Notes under the pieces: model-generated
The model's database searches: none
Told to the model about the DNA's origin: nothing
What the model saw: only the letters and a program-made list of their open reading frames with translations
Translations under genes and position numbers: made by a program
In this document: positions 6,472 through 6,677 of the stretch, piece after piece
Numbering within the stretch: the stretch's first letter is position 1
Layout: every line of letters starts with the position of its first letter
Assembly: GCA_964457415.1 (NCBI GenBank)
Contig: CAYWFB010000077.1
Span: 1 to 6,677 of the forward strand
Source: Fimenecus sp964457415
GTDB lineage: Bacteria; Bacillota; Clostridia; Oscillospirales; Acutalibacteraceae
Length of the DNA: 6,677 nucleotides
Direction: 5' to 3'

Positions 6472-6677
6472 TTATTCTTCTTTATACATTTCGTCGCCAT
6501 ATTTATCCAGTTCGGCATTTTCATCGCAATAAAAATCACATTCATAGTACAATGCTCTCTTTACCGCATCTAAACTATCATAAATACTAATACCACCTAT
6601 ACTTTCCCAATTTCCAGTATGTTCATCATATTCTTGAACATATAATTTAAACTGGCTATCTTGCTTCAAAATCAAAG
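6472..6677 (-). CDS. Hypothetical small acidic, tyrosine-rich protein (5' end beyond window)
   Basis: I do not recognise this protein. The frame is open on the minus strand from the window edge to the TAA at 6474-6472. The only start-like codon near the edge is TTG at 6675-6673, with no room to see a ribosome binding site, so the true start is probably outside the window. The visible 67 residues contain no cysteine-rich metal motif, signal peptide or membrane segment. The middle reads WESIGGISIYDSLDAVKRAL, which suggests a strand-turn-helix, and the C-terminus is strongly acidic (DENAELDKYGDEMYKEE). Eight tyrosines are present. It converges on the glycosyltransferase gene across the terminator at 6377-6416, which supports a real transcript from this side. 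Function is unknown. Confidence 0.5.
   Translation of the reverse strand, partial: LILKQDSQFKLYVQEYDEHTGNWESIGGISIYDSLDAVKRALYYECDFYCDENAELDKYGDEMYKEE

Overview
The window looks like chromosomal DNA from a low-to-moderate GC Gram-positive anaerobe of the class Clostridia, plausibly an Oscillospiraceae/Ruminococcaceae-type gut bacterium. This rests on the protein family types (a Bacillus/Clostridium-type LexA with a matching CGAAC-type operator, and a YpsC-like rRNA methyltransferase), on consensus sigma-A promoters with strong Shine-Dalgarno sites, and on palindromic CTCCCTC/GAGGGAG intergenic repeats of a kind I associate with gut Clostridia. The placement is an inference, since no rRNA or other taxonomic marker is present.

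Layout. Positions 1-232 hold an AT-rich leader with a LexA box lying over the -35 of the lexA promoter. lexA follows at 233-823. A gap of about 275 bp (824-1098) holds a composite palindromic repeat (about 845-1004) and a near-consensus promoter (1024-1052). That promoter drives a run of four same-strand genes: an RlmL/YpsC-like THUMP rRNA methyltransferase (1099-2214), a diacylglycerol kinase-family lipid kinase (2224-3129), RsmE (3224-3973) and an RsmF-type m5C methyltransferase (3973-5328, overlapping rsmE by one base). The kinase and rsmE are separated by another repeat unit that runs into a terminator-like hairpin with a U-tract. Next come an extended -10 promoter (5334-5362) and a GtrB/CsbB-type membrane glycosyltransferase gene (5424-6369) whose frame is broken near codon 22. 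A strong, apparently bidirectional terminator (6377-6416) separates it from a converging, edge-truncated small acidic ORF on the minus strand (6472-6677).

How it works together. lexA is a self-regulated single-gene unit for the SOS response. The next four genes form a housekeeping translation and envelope unit: three base-modifying enzymes of rRNA and one lipid kinase that acts at the membrane. The glycosyltransferase is a separate transcription unit for loading a sugar onto undecaprenyl phosphate, and as read here it is probably inactive.

I found no mobile-element genes, CRISPR array, defence system, tRNA or rRNA. Most of the window is ordinary core genome. The points worth a second look are the frameshift, the repeat units and the attenuator-like structure between the lipid kinase and rsmE.
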